Assembly: GCF_016906535.1 (NCBI RefSeq)
Contig: NC_057377.1
Coordinates: forward strand, 1,240,001-1,304,000
DNA: 64,000 nucleotides
Reading direction: 5' to 3'
Source of the DNA: Rhizoctonia solani
Lineage: Eukaryota; Basidiomycota; Agaricomycetes; Cantharellales; Ceratobasidiaceae
The position numbers and the translations under genes are program-made. This document shows, one piece after another, positions 11,822 to 24,767 of this stretch (position 1 is its first letter; every line of letters starts with the position of its first letter). The notes beneath the pieces were generated by a model, which saw only the letters and a list, made by a program, of their open reading frames with translations, searched no databases and was not told the origin of the DNA.

Positions 11822-12902
11822 GTGATGTAGTGATGCGCTACTCTCACTTGATCGCTGATTAAATATTCGTTCTTTGCAACCGGGTAACGTACAATCTCAC
11901 CCCGCAGCTTCAATTCCGGGAGCCACATATACAATGGCCGAAAATCTTGTGTTCAGGGGGTTATTCGAGAGCCTTTAATGCACAGCTTGGCTGACAGCAG
12001 TACATCAAGTCAAATACTTCTAATTCATTTAATTTTTATCAGTTCTGTTTGAATCCTTGAACCGGCTAGCGGGAATAATGCTAAGATCTCCAATGGCACA
12101 CTTGCCAACGCCGTAACAAGCTACGGAAAAGCTATCGATTACACAATGAGTACAATTGGAGCTTGTGATCGACCGAAGATTCTTATTCTTAGCCCAAATC
12201 GGTATGAGTCCTAACTGGATTAATCCTTACATAACCGAACTGCCGTCGACGAATGATGAGACTGTCTCGTCCAATACGTTCGGCGCATCGCTGGGTTATG
12301 TTGGTTTAAGGATAATGCAAGATTTGATTAATGGGAAGACTAGATCCCCATAGTATCAGATGATTCGTACCATGCTCCTACCTAGGTACTTGACCGAGTT
12401 CGAGCTCTTTCTGCTGCAACGATTTAACGTACTATGGCCGGGTACCAGGATACCTGGCATGCTAGAATGCTTCCGGATCTAGTACGTTACCCCATAGAGG
12501 CCTCGCTACCTCATCCCAGAGCCAGCTTCAAGATGGCGTAAAGATTCGGTATCTTCATATTCCTGCCCGTGTGACATCGGTAGACCGCATACTTACCGAC
12601 ACCGCCCTACCCAATCGGCAAGTTTAAGACTACAGGCTGTTGGGAGATGCAGTGAGCTCTGGAACCACCGAAGGGTACATGCATATCCCGGGTCCCGAAC
12701 ACCCCATGGAGCTCTGTAAATATTGAAATCGAGAAACTTCTATGGTGGCCCAATGGGGAGTGGGGCTCGGCTCGGCATTGCTGAGGTAATCGGCGGCTAT
12801 GTGAGAAGCGCCTGAGCGTGGATCGACGGGATTCGTACTGTACTTAAGCAATCAACCTGGCAGTTGCTCCACTTTCCTTGATCCCCTATTCTTTTCTTCG
12901 CT
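11822..12902. other. Upstream region of the chitin deacetylase gene; no other gene supported
   Basis: About 1.1 kb. A 65-codon open frame at 12156-12353 has no recognisable domain and weak coding character. The last few hundred bases should hold the promoter of the gene starting at 12903. Confidence 0.35.
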
Positions 12903-14864
12903 ATGGTGTCCGCTCTCCTCGCGCTCGCCGCCCTTCCTCTCCTTACCGCCGCCCACCCACCCCACTGGCCCCGCAAGCCGTTGATCCGACACGACCAACA
13001 GCGAGAGGGGGCTGTGTCTGTTGATTTTATTCGTGATCATGAAAAACGACAGGACGGAGGTATTACTGGCCCAACCACAACTCCCGGAGGCAATGGCTAC
13101 AGTTGTGATCCCAACAAGTGCAAGCTCCCCAATTGTGCATGTGCCTCAACAAACATTCCGGGTGGCATTGCGAGGGTACGTTACCTATTTCGGAATTTGC
13201 CTCGTCGCTAACCGGTTACCACAGGAAGATACTCCTCAATTTCTAGTTTTCACCGCGTAAGTATGGGCCCGAACACTACCATGAATACTGTGTATTCACA
13301 TCTATTGCGTTTTCAGCGACGATGCGGTTCAAGCCTACACTATCAACTCTGTCAATCAATTCCTTGCTCAACGCAAAAATCCTAATGGCTGTCAGCCCAA
13401 GATGACTTACTTTACTTCACTCAACTACACCAACTACACCATGGTTACCGATTGGTATGTTGCTGGAAACGAAATTGCGGACCATACCATGTCGCATGTT
13501 GCCGCGGCCGAGTCTGACGAGATTAACGGCAATCTGATCGCACTCAATGCGCTCGCTGGTATTCCCTTCACCGACCTTAAGGGATTCCGTGCTCCCTTCT
13601 TGAACTATAGTGTCAACACCCTCAAGGCACTGGGTGCCGCGAGCTTCCTCTATGATTCGAGTGCAACCTCCAGTATCCCAGTCACCGATCCTGGAACCGA
13701 TGCATACTGGCCTTACACCCTGGATAATGGTCTGGCAAACGACTGTTTAAGCGTTGCTGGTGTCTGCAACGGCGAGCCGAAACTCCCCGGTCTGTGGGAG
13801 ATTCCTATGTATGCCATCTTTGATGAGCGTGGCGTGGAAGGCCCTCATCTCATGGACCCATGGCTGTGAGTGCTTTGCCGATCGTTCAGAACCCTGACTA
13901 ATCATCGCTTCTTTCTAGCGACGTCGACGCATCCGGTGCCAATAATGTGTCCGCTGTTGGTCAGTGGATGCGGAACACCTTCACCGCTCACTGTAAGCCT
14001 ACCCTCGATTTTGTGAGGGTTCGATCAACCTGCTGACATCAGGTTCCAGACCAAAACAACCGCCAGCCCTTTGGTCTCTACACTCACCCGATCCATGTTG
14101 CCCCAGATGTGCCCGGAGTTGCTAACCCAACTGCAATGGTCAAAATGATCAACGACTTCATTGATTGGGCTCAGCAACAGCAGAACGGTAAGTTTACGAC
14201 CAGTCGTCCGCAAGCCATGTTTCTTATTTTCGTTATCGCCAGTCTGGATTGTCTCCAACGAGCAGCTCCTTGCTTGGGTTCGTAACCCGGTACCGGCCTC
14301 TCAACTCAATACGCTCCCCGAGTTCCAATGCCAAGTTCCACAAGTATCGCAAAAGATCTGCAATGGTATCCCAGCCAATCAGGAGGGCTTGCTTGACAAG
14401 TGCATGTTCAATGAATTCCCCTTCTTCACTTGCGTAAGCATCAATCTACTCTATTTGGTTCAAATTGATTCTAACCCTTGGGTGTTTAGTACGGCTGCCC
14501 GCAAGAGGTGCCCAGTCCCGGCAACCCCAACCCACCTCAGGCTACTGCCGAAGGCAAGGCCCTCCGTGGACGCCTCCCAGCCAACTGTAGCACTCCCTTC
14601 TGGGACCCCATTGGCTCCAAGTGTCTCTGCCAAGATTCCGCCTGCCAATTCGTCGATCAATCTCGCCCAATTGGCCCCAACGGTGCCAATCTTACTGGTG
14701 GTGGAACTGGTGGCACTGTTAGCTCATCTACTGCTGGCCCTACCTACGTTCCCTTCAACGGTGCTGAAGGGTTGCTCGGCAAGACTGGTCTTACTGCAAT
14801 TTTGTGCACGCTTGGTGCGATGACCGTTGGCATGATTGCTGGCGTTGGCAGCGTGCTTGCATAA
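12903..14864 (+). CDS. Chitin deacetylase-like protein (CE4 polysaccharide deacetylase), secreted, probably GPI-anchored
   Basis: Family role: CE4 enzymes remove acetyl groups from chitin or other polysaccharides at the cell wall using a divalent metal. Seen: seven exons, 12903-13175, 13225-13256, 13317-13865, 13919-13992, 14050-14187, 14243-14433 and 14490-14864, summing to 543 residues in one frame. The protein starts with a signal peptide (LLALAALPLLTAAH). A Cys-rich segment (SCDPNKCKLPNCACAS) follows. The deacetylase domain shows motif 1 as FTADDAV, motif 2 as ADHTMSH (metal-binding His pair) and motif 3 as RAPF. Motif 1 has TADD where canonical enzymes have TFDD; both Asp are kept. A C-terminal Gly/Ser/Thr linker precedes a hydrophobic tail, which suits a GPI anchor. 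It converges with the tannase gene 384 bp downstream. Confidence 0.88.
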
Positions 14865-15248
14865 TGTTGTAGTTGATGGTTTTTGAAGGACTTACCCTAG
14901 TGGATTTGCATTGAGACATTTAGTTTGGACATTTCTGTTTTCTGTTTCTCCTGCAATGACTTGCTGTGGATCATCAGTCACACCTCATCCGCCTTTATCT
15001 TTTTTTTTTCGTTTGCGGACATTGCTGGCTTCCAAGTACTACTTGGACTTTTCTATACATTCCTTTCGTTTAATAAAATCGGTGTCTTTCTTTGGAAGTA
15101 ACAGAATACTTGAGATACACACAACGTGGATGTGTACGAAGAGGCTGAAAGATTTGTTCGATTCTCAAGAAGAAATAGAAAGGGTAACAAGAGCCGACTT
15201 CCAAATAACAGCGGAAGAAGAAATAAAGAAGCGGTAGGCCTTATTCAA
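14865..15248. other. Spacer between convergent 3' ends
   Basis: This 384-bp spacer separates the chitin deacetylase stop from the tannase stop. It contains a T-rich run at 15000-15010 and presumably both 3' UTRs. I see no gene. Confidence 0.5.
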
Positions 15249-17804
15249 TTAGGTTGGTATACCGCAAACGTAGCTGGTTGCATTTTTATCGTCTCCCCCT
15301 TTGAAGATTCCTTCCTAACAACCACAGAAGTGTGTTTAGCTTTATACACATGGCCTACTAACTTTAAAGTCATACCTGAGGGTAGGGACACAACAGACGA
15401 GTGTAGTCAGGCCCATTTGTCATATTCGACTCTTTCCAACGAGTCGTAACAATAGACCTCGGCTTTCGGCCGTTTTCGACCCAGTCGATCGTCGCCAAAA
15501 TCATGTCATGCTCGGGATCGAACTTGAGTGATTGGCCCGCTCCTCCGAGAGACGCATCCCGCTGACTCGACGCCCCGAACGCATTTGCCCCAGGTCCGTC
15601 CCTGCAATGGGCCATCCCGGGAACCATGAACAGATTGTAACTATCGCTCAGATCTGTGTGATTGAAGAACGATCTGACTTTCTCGTAGTACACCAACGAG
15701 CTTCCTGCCCTGATGTTCGTTATATCAAGTTAGACCGTTTTATTGAATGTATGCGTGATAGAGACTCACGGGATCAGCGGGTCTCCAAACCCATGAAATT
15801 GCATGAGTTTTCCTCCACGACTGAAGAACTGTGTTAGATCTGGGTTCATCGCATCAATATCACCCGGGTTCGTCTCATCGGCCATGGTCAAGAGGGCCTG
15901 GAGTTCGGTTTCATTTATCGAAAGAGTGCTAGAGTAGACAATATAGTGAAAAGGGGTAAATGCAAGCTTGCTGCGACGCACCTTTTGCTGGTTTTGTTAA
16001 GAACCTGATACAGAAAGTAATCCGCTAGGTTTCTGTATGAGTAAAATATATAATTGATCATGAAATTTACACTTACATCCTACTTGGTATGGTACCCCAG
16101 AGACCGAACTGTTCCACCCAAACTCACTTCCCGGTTCGACTGTTGTGAACAAAAACGCTCCTTCGCTTGACGTCCAATTCGACCGAATAGCGTCAAGAGT
16201 TATCATTTGTTGTCCTGACAAGCATGTATTTGCGTCGACGAAAGCTGAAGGGTTGCTCGCACCGCAGGCCAAGTTGCTTAGATCTGGCTTGCATCTTCGG
16301 GGCTATAGTCAAGTTGTCAATGTGTGAAATATATTGTATATATTGACGCTTACATTTGTGATGATCCCGTCCTTTACTCCGTCAATTTCGTCACACTGAG
16401 AAGTGACTTCCTCGAAAAGGGCTGGGAAGAATGAGGTTGGGATGATTGCGCCAGGTGTGGTATTCTGGGAATTCAAGAGGTTAACATGGACGAGGAACCC
16501 GCTCCTACGAAGTTACACCACTATTAATTAGTCCTGGAGCATCTTGTCCGAGCCTGAACTTACAGGTGTGTCCACCACTGAGCAGCTGGGATATAATTGC
16601 TTGTATCAGATCAGTACTGAAACAGTGTGGCCACTCACGTGCTCCAGCAACAACCCCGTCGTAGTCTTCCGGATATTTTTGAATCGATTTCATACCTTCC
16701 AATGAACGCTATCGTACCATGCATTTCAACGGTAACTAAGTTAACACCGACCTTGCTTCCCGCCACTGGAACAACCAATCCAGTAATTGTATGATGCAGG
16801 TTTACCATAGTACTGCTCGACTATTTTCTTGGAGAACTCCGTGCTCATGTGCACAGCGCGGTACCCGAAGTCAATCTGCTTGCAGTACTAGTGTCATTGA
16901 ACACCGAAGTGCGAGATGTTTGATATCTGACCTGGGTTTCGGGATTCCCTATAGTGAATGAGCCATCCTCGGATGTTCTTGAATAGGAACATGTAAGTAA
17001 TTTGTCGAATAGTACTCGCAACTAAAGAGATACGAACCCATTGTGACCTACAAACCATAGGTATCAATTTAAGTGGCGGTACAAGAGCTATTTTTATCTA
17101 CCGGTATCGGTGCTTGCTACTGCAAACCCGTATTTACTCAAGGGAATTCCCATATCCTATGGTAATTTCAATTCAATTAGCCAACCGCCAGTACTTGAAT
17201 TTCAACCAAGAGACGATCAGCTTACTGGGTAGTTGACGCCCCCGGCATACTAATCATCGTAGCTCATTAGTTCAGTAGTCTTCAGACTAGCCGTTTTTAC
17301 TGCTTACTCCACCGTTTCCGACCTGTATATTGCGGTGTGAGCTCATAGTCGAGAAATAGTATTACTTTGTCTTACAAAAGCAAACCTTCCTGTAAATTTT
17401 TGATATTGTTGTCAATATATGGATAGAGCTCTGAAATCCGGGCTTACCATTCCATTGATCAGCATTGGGCATCCAAACCTCAAATCGAAACTTGGAATCC
17501 GTTGAGGTATTGAACTCCGCTCCGAATCGACAGAATGCTGATAGATTTGGAACAGGAGTGTTGTATCGGGGACTAGCATCAGGAGTCGAAAAGGTGGTTC
17601 CCGCTGAATAGCTTTGGTTGAATGGGGATTAGTATCCGATCATAGGTTGGATCGTTACGCTCACTATTGTGCCGAGTAAGGCTGAAGACCAGGAATCAAG
17701 GACTTGCTGTTGGCGAGAAGGGATGAGCAGTCAATAGTAGCTTCCGTGCCATTCGTTGCAGCTACGATTATGCCGAGGCCGAGAGCTTTCTTAAACCCCT
17801 TCAT
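15249..17804 (-). CDS. Tannase/feruloyl esterase family protein, secreted
   Basis: Family role: secreted esterases that release phenolic acids from plant material. Seen: about 17 exons on the minus strand, from ATG at 17804 (MKGFKKALGLGIIVAATNG, a short signal peptide) to TAA at 15249. Family blocks appear in order: YYSAGTTF, VGNGG, YAGGVNYP, DMGIPLSKYGFAVASTDTG, IDFGYRAVH, the nucleophile block IGCSSGGKQG, MKSIQKYPEDYDGVVAGAP, QWWTHL, HGFGDPLIP (catalytic Asp) and MVPGMAHCRDGPG (catalytic His). The end reads YVCGIPT. The adjacent Cys in the Ser block and in AHC fit the disulfide-linked CS-D-HC triad of the family. Several exons are very short, one of 10 nt (17038-17047). No stop or frame break was found, so it looks functional. 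Substrate cannot be told from sequence. Confidence 0.88.
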
Positions 17805-20542
17805 AGGAAGAACCTGACTTAGGTAGAGAGGTAAGTTCAAGTCGTTGATGGACTTCTCCCAGTATTTTAAGGCCAGCTGTAAAGGTCTTGTGAGTTGCTT
17901 AGGCATGCTGACTTTGCTTCGCTGTTCTTTGAAACTGCGCGAAGCCCTATCGAAGGTGCTTGCAGTGGTAAAAAGCAGGAAGACCAATTTGTCACGTTTT
18001 CACTCCCGGTAGATTCATCGCTGTTTTGAGAAGCCCGCTAAGAGCGCCCAATTCCGATTGTTGAGTCAGGGGAATCTGTCAGAGCGACTTTCGAAATCAG
18101 CACACGCGCTGTTTGATAAAGTTCCATAGCGCGCCGAATGAAGTTCATGGCAATATCTATTGTATGCAGGAAAGATACTAAAACGTAGTACATTACTTGA
18201 AAAAATATCACTTTCAGTACTATTTGAATTGTCAATGAGCCGGCGAGCGAGTATTTTTCAGTACGAATATTGAAAACCATCATAAATTATGCTGCCTTTG
18301 GGACCCAATTCAACTCACAAAGGCGTACAGTTCTTACTCAATCTATACACTGTCCGACACGCTTGTATGTGTGCTATGTGTGCTATGTGTGCTCTGTACA
18401 CGGTACAATAAGGGAGCCTGCGGCCGCCCAAATCGAAGGCTTGGGGTAAGAGAACCGCATAAAATGCATCAATGACAAATGGATACATGATAGAAATAGA
18501 TGAGCAATAGACAATAATAAATGTGCGACAAAATTTAGAGATGGTGGGCGGGTGCTGAAAAACGCGAGGACAGACTAAATCCTCGCGCTCGGTACCCCAG
18601 GTAGTATAGAGTAGCGTCTGAAGGACTCACGTGAAGGGGAGGCAAGATGTGCGTGTGCTGGGCTCATCCAATCTGTCCCACATTTACTATTCCACTGTCC
18701 ACTCTTAGAAGACAGTCGGAAATACCTCACGAAGGTCTCACAAGAGCTCAACTCTCTCCAAGACCTTCGGTTGTACCGAAGAGATTGAGAGGTCTCCAAG
18801 TTCATTTCGCACTCCGTAATTGGCCTCTATTGTTAGTTCATGCACGTAGGTTTGCCGCTCTTCCCCTTTTGTAGCCGGACCGGATACGGGAAAGGGAGTT
18901 TTTCTTTTGGTCTCTTTTCTGCTGGGCTCGCTTTCCCCGTTACTTTTGTTGTGTCTTTGGGGATGTCGACGTAGCTGTTCTGTAGTTGTCCTGTCGGACA
19001 GTTTATCTTTGTTCGCATATAGCCCCCATTAGTTACCTGATGGACGTTTTCCGATGAAGCGTGCGGAGACGCAAAACAGCGACTTAGCCGGAGCATGTAG
19101 CGAGTCACGCGACTACTGCTTCACGCTGTGTCGACCTGTGTCGGACTTCCTCCACCGTCCGGCCTCGTACATACCGAGTCCCGCAGCACGCATTTGCAAG
19201 TCGTTTTTATCTCACCCACCACCCCGTAAGCTCATGAGAGCCAGTTTAGGCCGCCCACCCACGAGGCCGGAATCGCGGTCAGACGCCCCAGTCCACCCTC
19301 GCTGCTTCGTGGCCACGGGGGTTCCCCAACCTTCACCGGTCTGGATTTCGTAGCCTACACAGACGAGCGGGCAGAGGATAAGTTGGAAATTTGCTTAAAA
19401 AACGGACTCACGCGACCACGACTTCCACTTGCATGTGATACTGTGATGCCCCCACACATTACGGCTCATATCTCCACTATCACCTTGTCCTCTCACAGAG
19501 GATGATTTCATGAAATTTATGCCTTTTAGGTAAAGCTAGCTTTTGCATAGTCTCAGACCTTATGTTTATCATTTACAGCTTATCTCTCTGACTATTCTTG
19601 CACATATAGTAATTCCGGGTATTAGAAGGGGACATCCAGCTAAAAATTTAGATAATCTCAACGGTAAATGCATATATTACTACTTCGCGTTGCTTAGATC
19701 CAAAATCCTGAAGGAAATTAATCTACGGTTTAAAGCGAAAACACTACTATTGTGATACACCGGAGAGTAGGCAAACTGTTTGACATACCAAGGCCACACC
19801 CGAAGCAGCACATATACCCATTGGCCCGATCTTCAATCTATAAACCCTAGGCATACTAATACTATGACACGAGCCGTACCTTAAAAGCGCTTAGGTCGTT
19901 CTCACATTATTAGTGAGAAACTTGACAATCATTGGCTAAAACAGTAGCATACTGTGATCTCGGGGCACCCCATCCCGTCGAGCTCTAGTTTCTCACGATC
20001 GTTGATTGTGTTGCATTAGCACGCTGATAGTTGAATCCGAGCTTGAGAGGCTTGTGCTTATCAAACAAATGGCGAGGTTCCTGCGCTGGACTTTGTCGAG
20101 CAAAGATCAGTTTACTAGCACTTAGTACTATACGCATCCGGCCATTTGTGATCAAATTTTGTATTAAATATATATAGTTATAGTCTCTTTCGTACTAGCC
20201 ACACTCCACTTACCCGTAAAGACAGACATTTTAGGACAGCCAGTTCGGCTAATTGGTCAACCCGGGACTTCCCGGGAAGCTTCTGTCGTGTTTCAAGCTG
20301 TGGAGATGCGCCCTTTGATTCACCGTTAACCACTAGGAATTCACTAAGTGTATTTTTAAACCTTTGGTTTGGCGCATCAGCGCTGATTGGTCCAAGAAGA
20401 TGATCATAGAATCTTTGAGGCCGGGGTCGTTTACCCTTGCCGAATTCTGCCTTACGTACCGGCTCATATAAATAACCGATGTATCGCACGAAGGCTATCA
20501 CACAACCACGACCGGACGGCGTTGCCCAGTTGACGATTACGT
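17805..20542. other. Gene-poor region, no gene supported
   Basis: About 2.7 kb between the tannase start and the MFS transporter start. It holds a short degenerate TGTGCTA-type tandem repeat near 18367-18395 and several open frames of 60-150 codons on either strand that lack domains. The part next to 17804 should contain the tannase promoter and the part next to 20543 that of the transporter. Confidence 0.35.
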
Positions 20543-22681
20543 ATGGCGGCACGTCAGCAAACACTTCGAGAATTGAATCTGAACCAATCTCCGCACGGAG
20601 AGTCCCACCTGGGTGATTCCAGCCCAAAATCAGAAACTCTTGAATGTAATGAAAGATCCGAGGTTCGAAACACTAACAGGACCGAGGGAGCAGAACCCTT
20701 AGGTGTTGAGAAGCCCTTCTCTATTTACACAAAACAAGAGAAATGGTATATGGTTGCAATGGCTGCCTTAGCTGGGCTGTTTAGGTCTGTTCCTTTCAAT
20801 ATGTGGTCGGTGTACTGTTGTGATTTATCTTCACTTCCCGTTCAACAATGTAGTCCGTTGGCATCCTCGGTATATTTCCCTGCTATCCCCACTATGGCCG
20901 ACGCTTTTGGGAAAAGCATTGAGTTGATCAACCTGACGGTGACTATGTACATGGTATTTCAGGGAATAAGTACGCTTGCACGCATACCCACAAAGCGCAT
21001 ACCATCTAACCTCATATCATAGGCCCTATGCTATGGGGAGGCCTGGCGGACCGCTTTGGACGGCGGCCTCTATATCTGACATGTTTATCCCTGCTCCTGT
21101 TGTCTTGTGTTGGATTGGCACTGGTCCCGACTGATGCCTACTGGCTCTTAATGGTATTGCGCTGCTTTCAGGCAGCGGGCTCGGCGAGCATGATTGCACT
21201 CGGTATGAATCAAATAAACCGATTAAATGTTACTTGAACTAAACTTCATTTCAACTCGGATCCCGCAAGGTGCTGGAGTAATATCCGACATTGCAACACC
21301 TGCAGAACGGGGGGGATTCTTGGGCCTTTTCACGCTTGGACCGATGGTAGGCAATTTACTTCCAAAAGCTGATGCCTATACACCATAACTTTCATAATAG
21401 ATTGGTCCATGTATTGGGCCGATTATAGGAGGCTTGCTATCCGGAGGACTCGGGTGGAGGTATGTATGCCAATCTATCGGTAGCATCTCTTTGCAACTCA
21501 CTCTCGCTAATATGTGCTCGTGTTCGCTTTTCAGATCAATGTTTTGGTTCCTGGCCATTGCCACGGGCCTCATGTTGTTATTCATGGCACTGTAAGTATA
21601 TACACACCTATAAGCGCTGTTTGATTTGTTGATAACTCCTGTTAGTACGTTCCCTGAAACTCTACGTGCAATCGTTGGCGATGGGTCAAGACCGCCTCAA
21701 AAATGGAACCAAACGCCTGTACTAATCCTCGGAAGAAAGGTGTCAAAGATAGCGGAGGGTACCTACGTGACTTCAACAGTGCCCCGCAAAAGCGCCAATC
21801 CACTTCATATATTTCGAGTGTTCACCCAACCCGATATCCTTCTGGTCCTTATATGCACTGGCATCATTTACTCGTTATTCTATTCAGTTACTACTACAAC
21901 TTCACCTTTGTTTCTGTCAGTATACCCATACTTGACTCAAAGCACAGTTGGTTTGTGTTTCATTGCCTATGGCGTTGGCGGTGCGGTTGGTTCGGTCGTG
22001 ATGGGAAGGTTGCTGGATTATGATTGGAAAAAAATGGAGGAGAGGGTGACTTCTGGTGCTGCTTCCGCATCCAATCAGTCCAAACATACAGAAAACAAAG
22101 CCGAGAAGGGAGTGCATACATGCACGACAAAGCCGGACAAACAAGACCTTCCAATTGAGCACACGAGACTTAAGCGAGTCCCTATCCTCTTTATTACAGT
22201 AACGGGTGCGAGCATGGGGTACGGGTGGAGTATTCAGCAAAAAGCGCATCTTGCTGTCCCGCTTGTACTTCAGTTTGTTGGTAAGTCTTGGCGGCTTATG
22301 ATTGCATGTTTTGATAATAAAACGCTGGATTGACTTATCCTAGTTGGCTTTTCAAGCATGTCAATCATGACTATCAACCAAACCATTCTTGTGGACATGT
22401 ATCCTGCTCAAGGCTCTTCCATAACAGCATCAGTGAGTGAACAGCCACTTCTTGTACGGAACCAACGCAATAACGGCGCTGCGCAGAACAATTTCGTGCG
22501 ATGTTTACTTGGTGCAGGGACCATTTCGATACAGGACTTTGTCATTAATAAGATTAATCCAGGCTGGACCTATGTACTTTTTTGCGGGATATGCCTACTA
22601 ACTGTACCGTTGTTCGTGATTGAATGGCGTTACGGGGAGGTGTGGAGAAGGAGAAGAGCGAACTCAACAAAAGGGCAATGA
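20543..22681 (+). CDS. MFS transporter, DHA1 (drug:H+ antiporter) type
   Basis: Family role: plasma-membrane proton antiporter exporting small molecules; substrate unknown. Seen: nine exons, 20543-20784, 20854-20969, 21023-21202, 21270-21346, 21401-21459, 21535-21591, 21646-22280, 22344-22432 and 22487-22681, giving 549 residues without a break. The hydrophilic N-terminal tail runs to about residue 65. Transmembrane segments then follow with SSVYFPAIP in TM1 and the MFS motif A GGLADRFGRRP between TM2 and TM3. AGVISDIATPAERGGFLG and GPCIGPIIGGLL (motif C region of 12-TM antiporters) come later. A charged cytoplasmic loop of about 60 residues, rich in Lys, Glu and Thr, separates the two halves. 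It converges with the AA9 gene 235 bp downstream. The fold is certain; the DHA1 subfamily is likely. Confidence 0.87.
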
Positions 22682-22916
22682 TTGAATAATGTTCCAGGTT
22701 CTTGAATCTACATCCACTCTAGCTTTCAAACGTACAGTAGCCACAAACAATGTAATATCTCTTCTATCTAGTTTCACACAGCAAAGGATTGGTTTCGACA
22801 GCTTACTCTTGAATTGTCAGTTTGAGTTACTGATGGTATTTATTACAGTTGTTGAGATGGTCCAGTATCGCACCCCAGCATATTACTTGCAGGGAGTGTA
22901 CATAAAATGGTAACCC

Positions 22917-24347
22917 CTAAACAGACGTGACTGGGCCACCGGGGGAAATATATGCAACATTGCTTGCCTCCCCAAGGTAGGGGCTTTACAGAAGTCAATT
23001 CCGCTCTCCATTATAGGTGGAAAACAACTACTTACTTGAAGAGGATACCTGGGTCGGTGGCATTGTATGCTCCCTTATTCGATAGTTAGAAAAGTAGTAG
23101 AATTAATTGTATGAAAAAATGCTTACAGGAAACGCTAGCCCGGAGGGGTTGGCAGACCCGCCACCAGTAACAGTAATTTGCGCACATACAGGGTAGACTA
23201 CGGTCAATTGTCAGGACAATGCTATCCAGGAAAAAATACACGAGATCATACATTGAGCACCGCCGATACTGGAACCGCCATGCAAGGCAATGATCTTAAA
23301 TACAGAATTAGCAGAGCTCGGCCACTTCAGCAAGTTCATCCTATACACTTACCTCGTGGCGCAATAAATATTCGCCTGCAGCAAGATTTTTGGGAATGGT
23401 GACTGCCCATGTCGCGTTGTTCTTGGCTAACTTGTCAGCGGCCTATTGGCCGTTAGCGTAGGTTTCTTGAGAGATCTATATATGAATCCTCAATAAATGA
23501 AGTTAATTATCAGGTCGTCTATTTGCCTTACCTTAAACCAAGGCTTTCCAGTATCTCCCTAACAAAAGGTGCCGGACAGAGGAGACTAAGCCAATTTCTA
23601 AGCAGAAAGCTCAATCATGATGTTTACCTTCCATGTGGAGCAAGAACCAGGACTACGCACTTAATTAGAAAATGTTCGAGATCCATTGGGCCACAGTAGA
23701 AATACGTACCATTTTGCCATGTAGTTGATGACAGGACCGTAGTGACCCAGTGGCCAAGAATTCCACAAAAATTCGCTGTAGCGACACAATCGATCAGCCT
23801 TCTTGCCATCACAGTTTACGTTCTTACACTTTTCCTCCTGCAGGAACTGAAACCGTGATTGGAGACGATGGGAGATAATTCCCTATCGAGCAAGTGATAT
23901 CGCCTAAGACACAAAAATAGTGAGCCATAAGAGGAACACATTTCAATCCTTAGTTAAACATACCGGAAGTCGGGTTACTGACGAACCCCGAATCATTGGG
24001 TGTGCGACGAACTACACGGGCGGGCTAAAGGTGAAGACTAAATCAGATTCAACTCAATGCAGAAACGATATGTACATACAGGAGGGCTTTCGTCATCGAA
24101 TAGAGGGTCAATAAACGATGATGCTCGAAAAACATTAGCTCACTTGGTGTATGGATCCGTAGGCACATTCCAACCTGCATTTCGTAACAGACAATAAATG
24201 GATGCCTTGCAATGAATTAACTATATGTGAATTTGTACCTGGTACTATCTTGATGCCATCGATGCGCAACCAAGGGACGTAACCGTGAGCATAAACACTC
24301 TGCGCAAACGCTGCGGTAGAGATGGCAACAACTGTTCCGATATGCAT
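22917..24347 (-). pseudogene. AA9 lytic polysaccharide monooxygenase, disrupted by an in-frame TAG
   Basis: Family role: copper enzyme that cleaves cellulose oxidatively outside the cell. Seen: ATG at 24347, a signal peptide ending YA and mature His1 in HGYVPWLRIDG, the first ligand of the histidine brace. Exons then give PGWNVPTDPYT, PNDSGFVSNPTSG, DITCSIGNYLPSSP, VSVPAGGK, HYGPVINYMAKC (second copper His), SCSTWKGDTGKPWFK, LLRHEIIALHGGSS and AQFYPVCAQITVTGGG (axial Tyr). The last exon ends GGPVTSV and stops at 22917. Two problems: a TAG at 23443-23445 lies inside an otherwise open exon (ISQETYANGQ, stop, AADKLAKNN), and the exon near 24030 joins its predecessor only if one base has been lost. 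Everything else is conserved, so the inactivation looks recent. A sequencing error is the main alternative. Confidence 0.75.
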
Positions 24348-24767
24348 GGAAAGATTCTAAACAAAATGTGTGAGTTCGATAGAGGCCAGGTACGCGGGGG
24401 TTATTATATTCTCAAGAGGGGATTGCGTGATTTACGAAGAGAGGCTTGGCAGAAACATCTGCCAGGACCTGGTCGAGCACAAGTACATGTGTAGGATCAC
24501 TTGTATGAGTATCTTTTCTTCGCCCGATAATATGTACGTCAAATCTCCGAGAAATGGATGCCAACGAATGTTGCTATTCCCCAATTTGGCATTGATCTAT
24601 TTAAAATTGTGTCTACAAACAAGCACTGATACGCAAAAACTTGAGTTATGAGAACTAAACTCACAAGCTGGCTATGATGCATAATAAAGAAATAGACTCC
24701 CGATCTATTTATATATTGCGGATACCAAAGTTGTGCAATGGATTTGCACCGGCATTTCAGCCCATCA
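24348..24767. other. Intergenic spacer, AA9 upstream region
   Basis: This 420-bp spacer lies between the AA9 start and the stop of the prenyl synthase gene. It holds a few short open frames without domains and is expected to contain the AA9 promoter. Confidence 0.4.

Noticed and set aside
12156..12353. 65-codon open frame upstream of the chitin deacetylase
   Set aside because: No domain, no partner exon and no support for translation beyond being open.
19054..19353. 99-codon plus-strand open frame rich in Arg, Pro and Ser
   Set aside because: Composition typical of chance open frames in this region; overlapping frames on both strands are equally open.
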